Part shown: piece by piece, positions 18,151 through 26,766 of the stretch
Layout of the letters: every line of letters starts with the position of its first letter
Numbering within the stretch: the first letter of the stretch is position 1
DNA from: Duganella radicis
GTDB taxonomy: Bacteria > Pseudomonadota > Gammaproteobacteria > Burkholderiales > Burkholderiaceae_D
NCBI RefSeq assembly: GCF_009720825.1
Contig: NZ_WNKY01000027.1
Location: forward strand, 1 to 64,000
Reading direction: 5' to 3'
Length of the DNA: 64,000 nucleotides
The notes under the pieces: model-generated
Seen by the model: the letters and a program-made list of their open reading frames with translations, nothing else
Database searches by the model: none
What the model was told of the DNA's origin: nothing
Program-made: the position numbers and the translations under genes

Positions 18151-18182
18151 AAAAAAAAACCCGCGACCACACGGTGCGGGTT
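18151..18182 (-). terminator. Rho-independent terminator (minus strand)
   Basis: Read on the minus strand, a stem AACCCGC / GCGGGTT, extended inside by ACC/GGT with one bulge, is followed immediately by a run of T (nine A on the plus strand). It lies about 155 bases beyond the stop of the receiver-histidine kinase gene and ahead of the GGDEF gene, so it separates the two transcripts. Confidence 0.8.
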
Positions 18183-18275
18183 GAATTCCAATGTTCAGCG
18201 AACGGTTGGAGGAGACAGTTCCAACTATACGCCTCTTTATGTTGCGTTGCAATACCGTAGAACTACGTTGTTCAT

Positions 18276-18297
18276 ACCTCTATAGAGGTGGTTTTTT
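18276..18297 (+). terminator. Short palindrome plus T-run, weak terminator-like element
   Basis: ACCTCTATAGAGGT is a perfect palindrome followed by GG and six T on the plus strand. No plus-strand gene ends nearby, so it may be fortuitous or act on antisense transcripts. The 254-base gap between the GGDEF and kinase genes holds nothing else beyond the stronger minus-strand terminator. Confidence 0.3.
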
Positions 18298-18336
18298 CGG
18301 CAAGCCGCGTGTTGCGATGCACATGCTTTCAAGTAA

Positions 18337-19689
18337 CTAGTTACGCGGCAGGGCCAGGGTGAAGGTGCTGCCGTGGCCGAAATCGCTCTTGAAGAACAGC
18401 GAGCCGCCGATCAGGTTGGCCAGGTTCTGGCACAGGTACAGACCGAGGCCGGCGCCTTCGGCGTGGCGGGTCGAGGTCGAATCCAGTTGCGAGAAGGCCT
18501 GGAACAGCTTGGCCTGGTCTTCCTCGCGGATACCGGCGCCGCTGTCGGCCACCGAGAATTCGATGATGTTCTTGCCGCTCTCGCCGGCGCGCTCGGTCAG
18601 CGTCACGCGCACGGTGCCGGTCTCGGTGAACTTGATGGCGTTGTTGCCGAGGTTGAGCAGGATCTGCGTCAATGCGCGCCGGTCGGTTTCCAGCACGATG
18701 GCGGGATCGGCCAGTTCCATTTCCAGCGCCAGGTTTTTTTGCAGGGCCAGCGGGCGCAGCGTGTCGACCACGTTCCGGACCACTTCCTGGCACTGCACGG
18801 TTTCCAGTTCCAGCGTGACCTTGCCGGCCTCGATCTTGGCGACATCGAGGATGTCGTTGATCAGCGAGAGCAGGTGGCGGGCGCTGGTGCGGATGGTGTT
18901 GAGCTGCTTGTCCTGCTCCGGCGTCAGCGGGCCGGGCAGCTTCATCAGCAGCGCGCCGGTGAAGCCGATGATGGCGTTGAGCGGCGTGCGCAACTCGTGC
19001 GACATATTGGCGATGAAGGCAGACTTCATGCGGCTCGCCTCGGCCAGCTCCAGGTTCTTCAGCGCGATTTCGCGGTTGATGGTTTCCAGCTCGCCGGCGT
19101 GGTGCGCCAGCCGCATGTTCAGCTCGATCACCTGGCGCTCGCGCGCTTGCAGCTCGGCGTTGACCTGCACCGCCTGCTCGTAAGTTGAGATGAGCAGATC
19201 GAGGATTTGCTGGCGGTCGGCGTTGATGAAATGCTTCTGCTCGCCCAGATAGAGGGCGATGCCGATCTCCATGTTCTGGTTCTTGCGCAGCTTCTGGTTC
19301 ATCAGCATGTGGCCGATGCGGTTGAGCAGATAGTCTTCCGCGTACGGCTTGCGGATGAAGTTGTCGGCGCCGCATTCGATGCCGCGGATGATGTCCTTCG
19401 GGTCCATCAGCGAGGTCACCAGAATGACCGGGATGTCGCGCAGCTCGTTGTCGGTCTTGATGGCGCGGCACAGCGCGTAGCCGTCCATTTCCGGCATGAC
19501 GATATCGGACAGCACCAGGTGCGGCTTGCGCTCGCGGATCGCCTCCAGCGCCAGCTTGCCATTGGGCGCCACCCGCGCGCCATAGCGCATCGACTGGATC
19601 AGGCGGCGCAGACGTTCAGCCTGGGTGGGGCTGTCCTCGACGATCAGGATCTCAATTTCATCGGGCTGTATTTCGTAAGTGGTGTCCAC
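18337..19689 (-). CDS. Receiver-histidine kinase hybrid (REC-HisKA-HATPase)
   Basis: A 450-residue cytoplasmic signalling protein without membrane segments. Order: an N-terminal receiver domain (acidic pair in LIVEDSPTQ, phospho-Asp in LVLSDIVMPEMDG near residue 60, conserved Lys in FIRKPY), a coiled linker (about 150-215), the dimerisation/phosphorylation motif MSHELRTPLNAIIGF (His near residue 230), then an ATPase domain with N, G1 and G2 boxes (LLNLGNNAIKFTE, VADSGAGIREED, GAGLGLYLC). The start is GTG, supported by AGGAGGG six bases upstream. It is transcribed alone. The output partner is unknown; the kinase is presumably controlled by its own receiver. Confidence 0.92.
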   Translation of the reverse strand: MDTTYEIQPDEIEILIVEDSPTQAERLRRLIQSMRYGARVAPNGKLALEAIRERKPHLVLSDIVMPEMDGYALCRAIKTDNELRDIPVILVTSLMDPKDIIRGIECGADNFIRKPYAEDYLLNRIGHMLMNQKLRKNQNMEIGIALYLGEQKHFINADRQQILDLLISTYEQAVQVNAELQARERQVIELNMRLAHHAGELETINREIALKNLELAEASRMKSAFIANMSHELRTPLNAIIGFTGALLMKLPGPLTPEQDKQLNTIRTSARHLLSLINDILDVAKIEAGKVTLELETVQCQEVVRNVVDTLRPLALQKNLALEMELADPAIVLETDRRALTQILLNLGNNAIKFTETGTVRVTLTERAGESGKNIIEFSVADSGAGIREEDQAKLFQAFSQLDSTSTRHAEGAGLGLYLCQNLANLIGGSLFFKSDFGHGSTFTLALPRN

Positions 19690-19724
19690 AGACCACCCTC
19701 CTGGTGCATAGTTAGCTATACAGA

Positions 19725-20492
19725 CTATATCGGATTAGCCACCCGAGTGGAAGTTTCCTGTCCCTGGAAGGCGCCCGCGCGCCAGGTCAGCACCAGCGTG
19801 TCGCGGTGGCCATGCGCGCCCAGCGGCTGGATCGGCGTGGATTCATGGATGACAGTCGCGTCGTCCAGCAGCAGCAGGGTCCACGGCGCGGTCATGGTGA
19901 AGCGCTTGCCGTTGGGGCCGTCGGCCTCGAACACGCGGGTTTCGCCGCCCTTGATGCCGGCGCGCGCGATCAGCAGCACGGCCACGAAATCGACGCCGTC
20001 GCGGTGCGCGCCTTCCGGCGTGGGACGGCCGATGCCATCGGTGGTGTCGATGCGGAACTGGTGCGCCTCGACGTACCACGGTTCGGCCTTGCCGTGGTTG
20101 TCGCGCGCTTCACTGCACAGCTGGCCGATGGCGGTGATCAGCGCCGCCCAGGCCGGCTGCGCCACGGTGGCCGGCAGCACCGGCTCGAACAGGCGGTGCA
20201 TGCCGCCGTGCAGGGCGTTGTATTCCAGCGGCTGCCAGTGGGCGCGGTGCGCGGTCTGGCGCAGCCGCGCGCCCTCCTGCACGAAGCACGAGTGGCGCCG
20301 GCGGCGATAGCGGCCGCCGTCCTTCAGATAATTGTCCAGCGCCAGCGCGTCCCAGCTGGGGATCAGGGCGTTCAGCGTGGCCAGCGGCACGCCGGCCAGC
20401 GCGGCCACGTCCCCGGGTTGCAGCAGGGCGTAGCCATCCCGCCGCAGCGCGGCGGACGCATCGGCCAGCGGCGTGTAGAGTGGTGTCGTCAT
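19725..20492 (-). CDS. 2-oxoglutarate/Fe(II)-dependent dioxygenase (PF10014-like)
   Basis: A 255-residue enzyme of the 2OG-Fe dioxygenase family that includes L-isoleucine 4-hydroxylase. Metal ligands are visible as HRDGVDF (His and Asp) and the distal His in TVIHESTPI, with the 2-oxoglutarate-binding Arg in HRDTLVLTW. The substrate cannot be deduced; free amino acids are typical for the family. It starts nine bases after the OhrR-type regulator and is surely co-transcribed with it, which is an unusual partnership because OhrR normally controls an ohr peroxidase gene, absent from the window. Confidence 0.85.
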   Translation of the reverse strand: MTTPLYTPLADASAALRRDGYALLQPGDVAALAGVPLATLNALIPSWDALALDNYLKDGGRYRRRRHSCFVQEGARLRQTAHRAHWQPLEYNALHGGMHRLFEPVLPATVAQPAWAALITAIGQLCSEARDNHGKAEPWYVEAHQFRIDTTDGIGRPTPEGAHRDGVDFVAVLLIARAGIKGGETRVFEADGPNGKRFTMTAPWTLLLLDDATVIHESTPIQPLGAHGHRDTLVLTWRAGAFQGQETSTRVANPI

Positions 20493-20501
20493 ATTCTTCT
20501 T

Positions 20502-20960
20502 TTAAGCGGCGGAAGCCATCAGGCTGGAGCGCAATTCGTCGAGTTGTTTTTTCATGTCCACCACCTGGTCCAGCGTGCATTGCGTGGCTTGCAGGATGGA
20601 CGGCGGCAGCTTGGCCGCCTCGTGGCGCAGGGCGTCGCCGTGCGGGGTCAGCTTGATGATGACCTGGCGCTCGTCGTTGGCGGCGCGGGTGCGGGTCAGC
20701 AGCTCGGCCGCCTCCATGCGCTTGAGCAGCGGGGTCAGCGTGGCCGAGTCGAGGAACAGGCGTTCGCCGACCTCCGACACGGTCAGTTCGTTTTTTTCCC
20801 ACAACACCATCATCACGAGATATTGGGAATAGGTGAGCCCGAGGCCGCGCAACAGCTTGCGATACAGCTTGCTCATCGCCAGCGAAGTCGAATACAGGGC
20901 GAAACAGAGCTGCGCGTCCAGCTGCGGGACGGCCGAAGGGGGTTGAGTGTGCGTTTCCAT
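20502..20960 (-). CDS. OhrR-type MarR-family organic-hydroperoxide sensor
   Basis: A 152-residue winged-helix repressor. The N-terminal phrase DAQLCFALYSTSLAMSKLYR carries the single reactive Cys (about residue 19) that defines OhrR. LGLTYSQYLVMMVLWE, LFLDSATLTPLLKRMEA and the wing NDERQVIIKLT complete the fold. Oxidation of that Cys by organic peroxides releases DNA in studied members. The ATG follows the -10 box by only six bases, so the transcript should be leaderless or nearly so. The gene heads a two-gene unit with the 2OG-Fe dioxygenase. Confidence 0.9.
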   Translation of the reverse strand: METHTQPPSAVPQLDAQLCFALYSTSLAMSKLYRKLLRGLGLTYSQYLVMMVLWEKNELTVSEVGERLFLDSATLTPLLKRMEAAELLTRTRAANDERQVIIKLTPHGDALRHEAAKLPPSILQATQCTLDQVVDMKKQLDELRSSLMASAA

Positions 20961-20966
20961 CTCCCT

Positions 20967-20999
20967 AGTATAGGTAGCGTGCTATATAATTGCAAGCTA
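20967..20999 (-). promoter_or_regulatory. ohrR promoter with overlapping inverted-repeat operator
   Basis: On the minus strand TTGCAA (20995-20990), a 17-base spacer and TATACT (20972-20967) make a strong sigma-70 promoter. An inverted repeat TAGCGTGC / GCAAGCTA (one mismatch, 9-base AT-rich spacer TATATAATT) spans 20975-20999, covering the -35 and spacer. This is the position expected for an autoregulating OhrR site. Confidence 0.65.
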
Positions 21000-21075
21000 G
21001 GCGGGGAAAAATAGTTTTGGCGGGCAATTCCGCTCGGTTATGATGACAGTGAGAACACAGGGGGAGTGGCGGCAG

Positions 21076-22158
21076 ATGAATGTCAAAAAGGCCATCGTAC
21101 TGATCGTCGATGAGGCTACGGACCAGCTGATCCAGATGAATGCCATGCTGGAGGATCAGTACGAAGTCCGGCTGGCCAACAGCGGCCGCGCGGCGCTCGA
21201 CATCATGCAGCATGTGCCGCGCCCGCACCTGGTGGTGGCGGACGCCGACCTGCCCGGCGTCGACGGCTACAGCGTGTGCCAGCAACTCAAGTCCAGTCCC
21301 GACACCGCCGACATCCCCGTGATCTTGCTGCAACGCGCGGCCGACGAGCAGCGCGCGCTGGACGCCTGCGCGGCCGACGTGGTGCCCAAGCCGGTCAGCG
21401 CCGGCGTGTTGCGCGCACGCGTCGACACCCATCTGCAATTGCGCCATGCGCGCGAGCTGCTCAAGCAGCAGCGCAATCTGCTGGAACATGTGGTGGAAGA
21501 GGTCACGCTGGAACTGAGCCAGATGCTGGACGCCATGATCTGGGCCATGGCCTCGCTGGCCGAAACGCGCGAGTACGAAACCGCCAACCACCTGCGTCGC
21601 GTGCAGCACTACGTCGCCGCGCTGGCGCGCCAGCTGCAATCGCACAAGCGCTTCGCGGAAGAACTGAGCGACGCCAACATCAAGGCGCTGTTCAAGGCGG
21701 CGCCGCTGCACGACATCGGCAAGGTGTCGATCCCGGACGCCATCCTGCTCAAGCCGGACCGCCTGACCGACGCCGAATTCGAGATCATGAAGCAGCACAC
21801 GGTGCATGGCCGCGACGCCATCGTCAACGTCGAGAATGCGCTGGGCTACACCAACACCTTCCTGCGCTACGCGCGCGAGATCACCTGGTCGCACCAGGAA
21901 AAATTCGACGGCTCGGGCTATCCGCAGGGGCTGGCCGGCGACGCCATTCCGATGTCGGCGCGCCTGATGGCGGTGGCCGACGTGTACGACGCCCTGATTT
22001 CCAAGCGCGTCTACAAGCCGGCCTTTACCCACGAAACCGCCATGGAGATGATACGGCAGGGAAGCGGCGAACACTTCGATCCCGATGTGGTGGACGCCAT
22101 GCTGACGGTGGAGGAGGAATTCATGTCCATCGCCGAACGTTACAGCGACCCGGGGTGA
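21076..22158 (+). CDS. Response regulator with HD-GYP phosphodiesterase domain
   Basis: About 360 residues. An N-terminal receiver (acidic VDE, phospho-Asp in VVADADLPGVDG, Lys in VVPKPVS) is joined by a helix to an HD-GYP domain with HDIGKVSIPD, KQHTVHGRD and HQEKFDGSGYP, all metal ligands present, so it should hydrolyse c-di-GMP. The receiver lacks the conserved Thr/Ser of the switch (VILLQRAAD has Gln there), hinting at altered signalling. The ATG at 21076 is preferred over 21040 because GGGGAG lies ten bases ahead. The CHASE-type kinase gene starts two bases after the stop, making a probable cognate pair. Confidence 0.92.
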   Translation: MNVKKAIVLIVDEATDQLIQMNAMLEDQYEVRLANSGRAALDIMQHVPRPHLVVADADLPGVDGYSVCQQLKSSPDTADIPVILLQRAADEQRALDACAADVVPKPVSAGVLRARVDTHLQLRHARELLKQQRNLLEHVVEEVTLELSQMLDAMIWAMASLAETREYETANHLRRVQHYVAALARQLQSHKRFAEELSDANIKALFKAAPLHDIGKVSIPDAILLKPDRLTDAEFEIMKQHTVHGRDAIVNVENALGYTNTFLRYAREITWSHQEKFDGSGYPQGLAGDAIPMSARLMAVADVYDALISKRVYKPAFTHETAMEMIRQGSGEHFDPDVVDAMLTVEEEFMSIAERYSDPG

Positions 22159-22160
22159 TC

Positions 22161-24092
22161 ATGGTGCGCGGGCGCGGCTACCTGGCGTTCTTTGTCGGGA
22201 TCTGCCTGACAGCCTGGACCTGCTATTTCGTCATGGAAGAGCAGCAGAAGCTGCAAGTGCGCGCCAGCTTCCAGCACGACGCCGAGAAGGTGGCGCGCGA
22301 TATGCAAAGCCGGCTGCAAATCTACTTCGACACGCTGCATGCCATGCGCGGCTTGTACGCCATCAACGACCGCATCGACCGCGAGCATTTTCACCGCTTC
22401 GTCACCGAGCTCAAGATCGACCGCCGCTATCCCGGTTTCCAGGCGTTGCAATTCGTGCGGGTGGTGCCGGAGGGCGAGCTGCCGCGCTTTGTGGCGCACG
22501 TGAAGAGCGACACCAGCGTCGAGCCGCAGGGCTATCCCAACTTCCATGTGCATCCGGCCAGCGTGCGTCCGCTGCACTTCATCATTGAATATACCGAGCC
22601 GTTGAAGGGCAATGAGAATGCCTTCGGCCTCGATCTGTCGGCGCTGCCGCCGCACCTGAAAGCGCTGGAGCTGGGGCGCGACAGCGGCGAGATCGTCGCC
22701 ACCGAGCGCATCACGCTGGTGCAGGACGTCACCGGCGAACCGGGCTTCGTGGCGCGCGCGCCGGTGTACCGCAACGACGCGGCGCTGGAGACCACCGCGC
22801 AGCGGCGCGAGTCGCTGGTGGGCTTCGTGGCGATCGTGTTCCGGGTGAATGCGCTGATGCGCGAGGTGATCGATCCGGCGCTGCTGGAGCATCTGCACAT
22901 CCGCATCGAGGATGGCGGCTTCCAGAACGGCAAAGCACCGGCGCCGGAGGCCGATACGCTGCTGTATGACAGCGACGGCAGGGTGGAGTCGCACCAGGAG
23001 CGCGCCGAGAACGTGCCGGGCCTGAAGGTGGACACCGTGCTGCCGGTGGGACAGCGCAACTGGATCATCAAGTTCGAAGGGCGCTCAGGCTCGCGCTATG
23101 GCCGCTCGCAACTGCCGGTGGTGCTGATCGCCATCGCCGGCGTCGTCATCAGCGGGCTGATTGCCTTGCTGCTGGTGGCCAACCGGCGCGAATCGGATGC
23201 GCGCCACGGGATGGAGTTCAGCCTCAAGGAACTGGAACGGCAGAAGAGCAATGTGGAAGAGGCGCGCAACGATCTGGCGCGGGTAGTGGCGACCTTGAAG
23301 CAGGCGCAAAGCAATCTGCAAACCTCGGAGAAAATGGCGTCGCTGGGCGCGCTGGTGGCCGGCGTGGCGCATGAACTGAACACGCCGATCGGCAACAGCC
23401 TGCTGACCGCCAGCGCGCTGGGCGACATGGTGCGCGACTTCGACCGGCGTCTGAAGGAGGACGGCGGCTTGAAACGCTCGGCGCTGGAATCGCACCTGAA
23501 CGATGCGCGCAAGGCTTGCGACATCATGACCAATTCATTGACGCGGGCGGCGGACCTGATCACCTCCTTCAAGCAGGTGGCGGTCGACCAGGCCAGCGGC
23601 CAGCGGCGCCGCTTCCGCCTGGACGAGGTGCTGCACGATACGCTGGCCACCTACGCCGCGCAGCTGCGGCGCGCCGGCTGCACGGTCACGGCCGACGTGC
23701 CGGCCGACCTGGTGTTCGATTCCTATCCGGGCAGCTTGAGCCAGGTGCTGAGCAATTTGATCGGCAACGCGCTGCTGCACGGCTTCGATGGACGCGAAAG
23801 TGGCATGCTGGCGATCAGCGCGCGGCGCGAGGGCAACGATGTGGTGGTGCTGCAATTGAAGGACAACGGCATCGGCATGACCGACGTGGTGCTGCACAAA
23901 ATCTTCGATCCGTTCTTCACCACCAAGATGGGGCAGGGCGGTTCCGGCCTCGGGATGAATATTGTTTATAACATTGTGACCGGTGTCCTGAAAGGCACCA
24001 TCCGGGTCGAGTCGGTGCCGGCGGAAGGCACCAGCGTGACGCTGGTGCTGCCGCTCTGGCTGCAGGAGGACGTCGTGGTTCAGGCGGCGTAG
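22161..24092 (+). CDS. CHASE-domain membrane histidine kinase
   Basis: A 643-residue sensor kinase. One N-terminal membrane helix (LAFFVGICLTAWTCYFVM), an extracytoplasmic CHASE-type sensor (about residues 45-280, with FQALQFVRVVPEGELPRFVA and the GFVARAPVYRN phrase), a second helix (VVLIAIAGVVISGLIALLLV, near 315-335), a coiled coil, HisKA with GVAHELNTPIGN, and an ATPase with LIGNALLHGF, DNGIGM and GSGLGMNI. It is translationally close to the HD-GYP regulator, its likely target. Ligands of CHASE domains are mostly small organic molecules; which one is unknown. Its end overlaps the convergent isomerase gene by 13 bases. Confidence 0.92.
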   Translation: MVRGRGYLAFFVGICLTAWTCYFVMEEQQKLQVRASFQHDAEKVARDMQSRLQIYFDTLHAMRGLYAINDRIDREHFHRFVTELKIDRRYPGFQALQFVRVVPEGELPRFVAHVKSDTSVEPQGYPNFHVHPASVRPLHFIIEYTEPLKGNENAFGLDLSALPPHLKALELGRDSGEIVATERITLVQDVTGEPGFVARAPVYRNDAALETTAQRRESLVGFVAIVFRVNALMREVIDPALLEHLHIRIEDGGFQNGKAPAPEADTLLYDSDGRVESHQERAENVPGLKVDTVLPVGQRNWIIKFEGRSGSRYGRSQLPVVLIAIAGVVISGLIALLLVANRRESDARHGMEFSLKELERQKSNVEEARNDLARVVATLKQAQSNLQTSEKMASLGALVAGVAHELNTPIGNSLLTASALGDMVRDFDRRLKEDGGLKRSALESHLNDARKACDIMTNSLTRAADLITSFKQVAVDQASGQRRRFRLDEVLHDTLATYAAQLRRAGCTVTADVPADLVFDSYPGSLSQVLSNLIGNALLHGFDGRESGMLAISARREGNDVVVLQLKDNGIGMTDVVLHKIFDPFFTTKMGQGGSGLGMNIVYNIVTGVLKGTIRVESVPAEGTSVTLVLPLWLQEDVVVQAA

Positions 24093-24898
24093 CGCTGGCG
24101 CAGCAGTGCCAGCATGGCGACGTTCAGCTCCCAGGCGTTCGAGACTTCCTTCTGCGTGTAAGGCAAGGTTTGCGTGTACGGCACCGGGCCGAATTCCGGC
24201 GTCAGCGTCATATGCCGCGCGCCGGCCGCCTTGCGCAGGCGGATCACTTCATCCCACCACGACAGGTGCGCTTCCAGTGCCGCCTGCGATTCCGGCGCCC
24301 GGAAGTCGGCCACTTGCGGACCTTGCGCGTGGCCCACGCGGGCGTGGATGTGGCGCACGTGCGGCAGGGTTTGCGCCAGCGTGTGCGGCTGGTCTTCCAG
24401 CAGCGTCTCGCAGGCGCAGCACCAGTGCGACAGGTCGGCGGTCAGGTGCAGCTCGGGCATCTGCCGCAAGTAAGGCAGCAACAGCATCGGATGGCCGCTG
24501 AAACGGCTGCGGTGGATCTCGTGATAAATCGGCACGCCGTGCTGGCGCGAGATATCGGCCGCCAGATCCAGCAGTTCGCGGTTCTGCTCCTGCGTGAAGT
24601 AGTCCTTGCCGGTTTGCGAATTGATGTGCAGCGGCCTGGCGGCGCAGGCGTTGTGCAGCAGTTCGGCCAGCGCCGCCTTGTGCGGTTCAAAGTCCTTGTG
24701 GAATACCGTCTCCCACTGGCCGACGATCAGCGCCAGGCCGGCGTCGGCGATGCGGCGGGTCCAGTCGTCGCGTTGCGCGGCGTCGAGCGGCAGCGACATC
24801 TCGATACCGTCGAAACCGGCGGACTTGGCGCGGTCGATGAAGACTTGCGGTTGCAGTTCATGGTGGCCCCAGTGGGCGGCGAAAATCTGAATCCGCAT
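24080..24898 (-). CDS. Sugar phosphate isomerase/epimerase-like TIM-barrel protein
   Basis: A 272-residue protein of the xylose-isomerase-like/AP-endonuclease-2 superfamily. Recognisable strand ends are MRIQIFAAHWG, SAGFDGIEMSL, VPIYHEIHRSRFS (metal ligands), LHLTADLSHWC and VRHIHARVGHAQGPQV, closing with TLTPEFGPVPY. A divalent-metal sugar or polyol isomerase/epimerase activity is likely; the substrate is not readable. Its ATG shares a base with the stop of the PhyH-type oxygenase gene, so the two are coupled and probably act on related molecules. Longer upstream reading overlaps that gene and was rejected. Confidence 0.88.
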   Translation of the reverse strand: MRIQIFAAHWGHHELQPQVFIDRAKSAGFDGIEMSLPLDAAQRDDWTRRIADAGLALIVGQWETVFHKDFEPHKAALAELLHNACAARPLHINSQTGKDYFTQEQNRELLDLAADISRQHGVPIYHEIHRSRFSGHPMLLLPYLRQMPELHLTADLSHWCCACETLLEDQPHTLAQTLPHVRHIHARVGHAQGPQVADFRAPESQAALEAHLSWWDEVIRLRKAAGARHMTLTPEFGPVPYTQTLPYTQKEVSNAWELNVAMLALLRQRYAA

Positions 24899-25737
24899 TA
24901 CAGGAAGCCTCGCACCGGCAGCTTGTCGTCGCGCTGAATCCAGTTCCGCGGCGAGTAGTGGGTGGCGCCGTCGGTCACGTGCAGCGTGTACGCGTGACGC
25001 GAGACTGGCGAGCGGTTCGGCGCGCTGTAGTGCGGCAGCAGGCCGTGGAAGCAAACCAGGCTGCCGGCCTTGCATGCGAGCGGCACGGCGGTGCTGTTGT
25101 CCGGCCATGGCAGATCGCTGAGTTTTTCCATGCGCACCTTGTCGCCGTTGCGCAGAAAGCGTTCGCGCATCGGACCGCGATGGCCGCCCGGCTCGGCCCA
25201 CATGCAACCGTTGTCCAGGGTGGCGTCTTCCAGCGCGAACCAGAAGGTGGTGACGCTGACCGGATCGGTGTCGAAGTAGGTGGCGTCCTGGTGCCAGCGC
25301 ACCTCGCCGCCGATGCCGGGCTGCTTGAAGATGTACATCGACTGCCAGACCCGGGGATCGGACAGGCCAATCTCGCGCGCCAGTTCTTCCAGGCGGGCGT
25401 CGGCGGTGAAGGCGCGGAAGGCCGGGTCGAGATCGTGCATGGCGTGGCCGATCTTGTTGATCGACAGTTCCTTGGCCTGTTTCAGCTGGCCGTCCGGGCC
25501 GAAGGCTTCCTCTTCAAAAAAGCAGCGGACGGTGTTGTCGGAGCCGAGGAAGTAATCGTCGGTGGTCTTTTCCTGCTCGACAGTGCTGAAAATGCCGGAT
25601 TGGGCGGCCGGGTCGAAATCGTTGACAATCTGGGCGGCACGGGCGCGCAGTCTGGCGATCTCCTCGGCCGTCTTGAAACCGGGGATGACGATGAAACCAT
25701 CGCGTTGATATTGTTGTTTTTGTGCTTCCGTCAGCAT
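24898..25737 (-). CDS. PhyH (phytanoyl-CoA dioxygenase)-family oxygenase
   Basis: A 279-residue Fe(II)/2-oxoglutarate oxygenase. The HxD ligand pair is in RWHQDATYFDTDP and the distal His in LLPHYSAPNRSPVSRHAY, whose Arg should bind 2-oxoglutarate. The pattern resembles human PHYHD1 and bacterial relatives rather than true phytanoyl-CoA hydroxylase, so the substrate is open. The internal ATG is chosen because GGGAG stands seven bases before it; upstream in-frame starts lack this. It forms a two-gene unit with the isomerase and is divergent from the LysR gene. Confidence 0.88.
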   Translation of the reverse strand: MLTEAQKQQYQRDGFIVIPGFKTAEEIARLRARAAQIVNDFDPAAQSGIFSTVEQEKTTDDYFLGSDNTVRCFFEEEAFGPDGQLKQAKELSINKIGHAMHDLDPAFRAFTADARLEELAREIGLSDPRVWQSMYIFKQPGIGGEVRWHQDATYFDTDPVSVTTFWFALEDATLDNGCMWAEPGGHRGPMRERFLRNGDKVRMEKLSDLPWPDNSTAVPLACKAGSLVCFHGLLPHYSAPNRSPVSRHAYTLHVTDGATHYSPRNWIQRDDKLPVRGFL

Positions 25738-25790
25738 GTCCAGCTCCCGTGGGGAATATTCGATGGCTGCCATTTTACAAGGCCTTTGAA

Positions 25791-25814
25791 CGACAATGGG
25801 TTGACACATTGTCG
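25791..25814. promoter_or_regulatory. Perfect 8-bp-arm inverted repeat in the divergent LysR/PhyH promoter region
   Basis: CGACAATG and CATTGTCG flank an 8-base spacer that itself contains TTGACA, a consensus -35 for the LysR direction. A third half-like AGACAAT lies at 25824. The site contains the T-N11-A geometry common to LysR targets, and its mid-position fits simultaneous control of both divergent units. Confidence 0.55.
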
Positions 25815-25836
25815 CCGGAATGGAGACAATCGGCCC

Positions 25837-26766
25837 ATGGATCAGTTACGGGCGATGGAAATTTTTGTGGAAGTGGCGAGGCTGCGCAGCTTCAGCGAGG
25901 CGGGACGCCGTCTCGGGCTGACGCGCGCCATGGTGAGCAAGCACATCCTGCAACTGGAGGAAAAACTGGGCGCGCGGCTGCTGCACCGCTCGACACGGGA
26001 GGTCAGCCTGACCGATGTCGGCCAGGCCTACTTGTCGCCGTGCACGGCGGCCGTGGCGCAGGCGCAGGAAGCGGCGCGGGTGGTGGCGCAGGCCGGCGAC
26101 GATCTGGCCGGGCCGCTGCGGATACAGGCGCCGTCCAGCTTCGGCAGTGAATGGCTGGCCGGATCAGTGGCGCAATTCGCGCTCCAGCATCCGCTGCTGG
26201 CGCCGATGTTGTATGTGGATGACGCGCTGCTCGACCCGATCGAGCATGGATTTGATTTGACGATACGGGTAGGCGGCATCCCGGACGTGCGCGCATTGGC
26301 GATGCGTCCGCTGGCGCCATGTCGCGCCGTGCTGTGCGCGTCGCCGGACTACCTGGCGCGGCACGGGATGCCGCAAACGCCGCAAGAGCTGCAACAACAC
26401 CGCTGCCTGCACTTCAGCCACCTGACCGACGGCACCCAATGGCACTTCCAGCGCGGCGAGGAGCGGGAATCGGTGCGCGTGCCCGCCGCCTTCACCGCCA
26501 ACAACGGCCTGGTGCTACAGCAGGCAGCCCAGCGCGGTCTGGGCATCGTCTACAACACGACGTTCCTCGCATGGCGCAGCTTGCTGGAAGGTACGCTGGT
26601 GCCAGTACTGACCGACTGGGAACTTCCCCTGAACCACCTGAGCGCACTGTATCCCGCCAGCCGCCAGCCCTCGCCCAAAGTCCGCGCACTGATCGACTTC
26701 CTGATCGCCGAATACCACCCGCTCCCGCCTTGGGACAAGGAACTCAGCACCGCCGGCCTGTTTTAA
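25837..26766 (+). CDS. LysR-family transcriptional regulator
   Basis: A 309-residue regulator with the N-terminal winged helix (MDQLRAMEIFVEVARLRSFS, LGLTRAMVSKHILQLEEKLG, RSTREVSLTDVG) and a C-terminal substrate-binding domain (DLTIRVGGIPD, GLGIVYNTTFLAW). It belongs to the common CrgA/DmlR-like branch. Placed back to back with the PhyH/isomerase pair and sharing about 100 bases of promoter DNA with a palindrome, it most likely controls that pair. Confidence 0.92.
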   Translation: MDQLRAMEIFVEVARLRSFSEAGRRLGLTRAMVSKHILQLEEKLGARLLHRSTREVSLTDVGQAYLSPCTAAVAQAQEAARVVAQAGDDLAGPLRIQAPSSFGSEWLAGSVAQFALQHPLLAPMLYVDDALLDPIEHGFDLTIRVGGIPDVRALAMRPLAPCRAVLCASPDYLARHGMPQTPQELQQHRCLHFSHLTDGTQWHFQRGEERESVRVPAAFTANNGLVLQQAAQRGLGIVYNTTFLAWRSLLEGTLVPVLTDWELPLNHLSALYPASRQPSPKVRALIDFLIAEYHPLPPWDKELSTAGLF

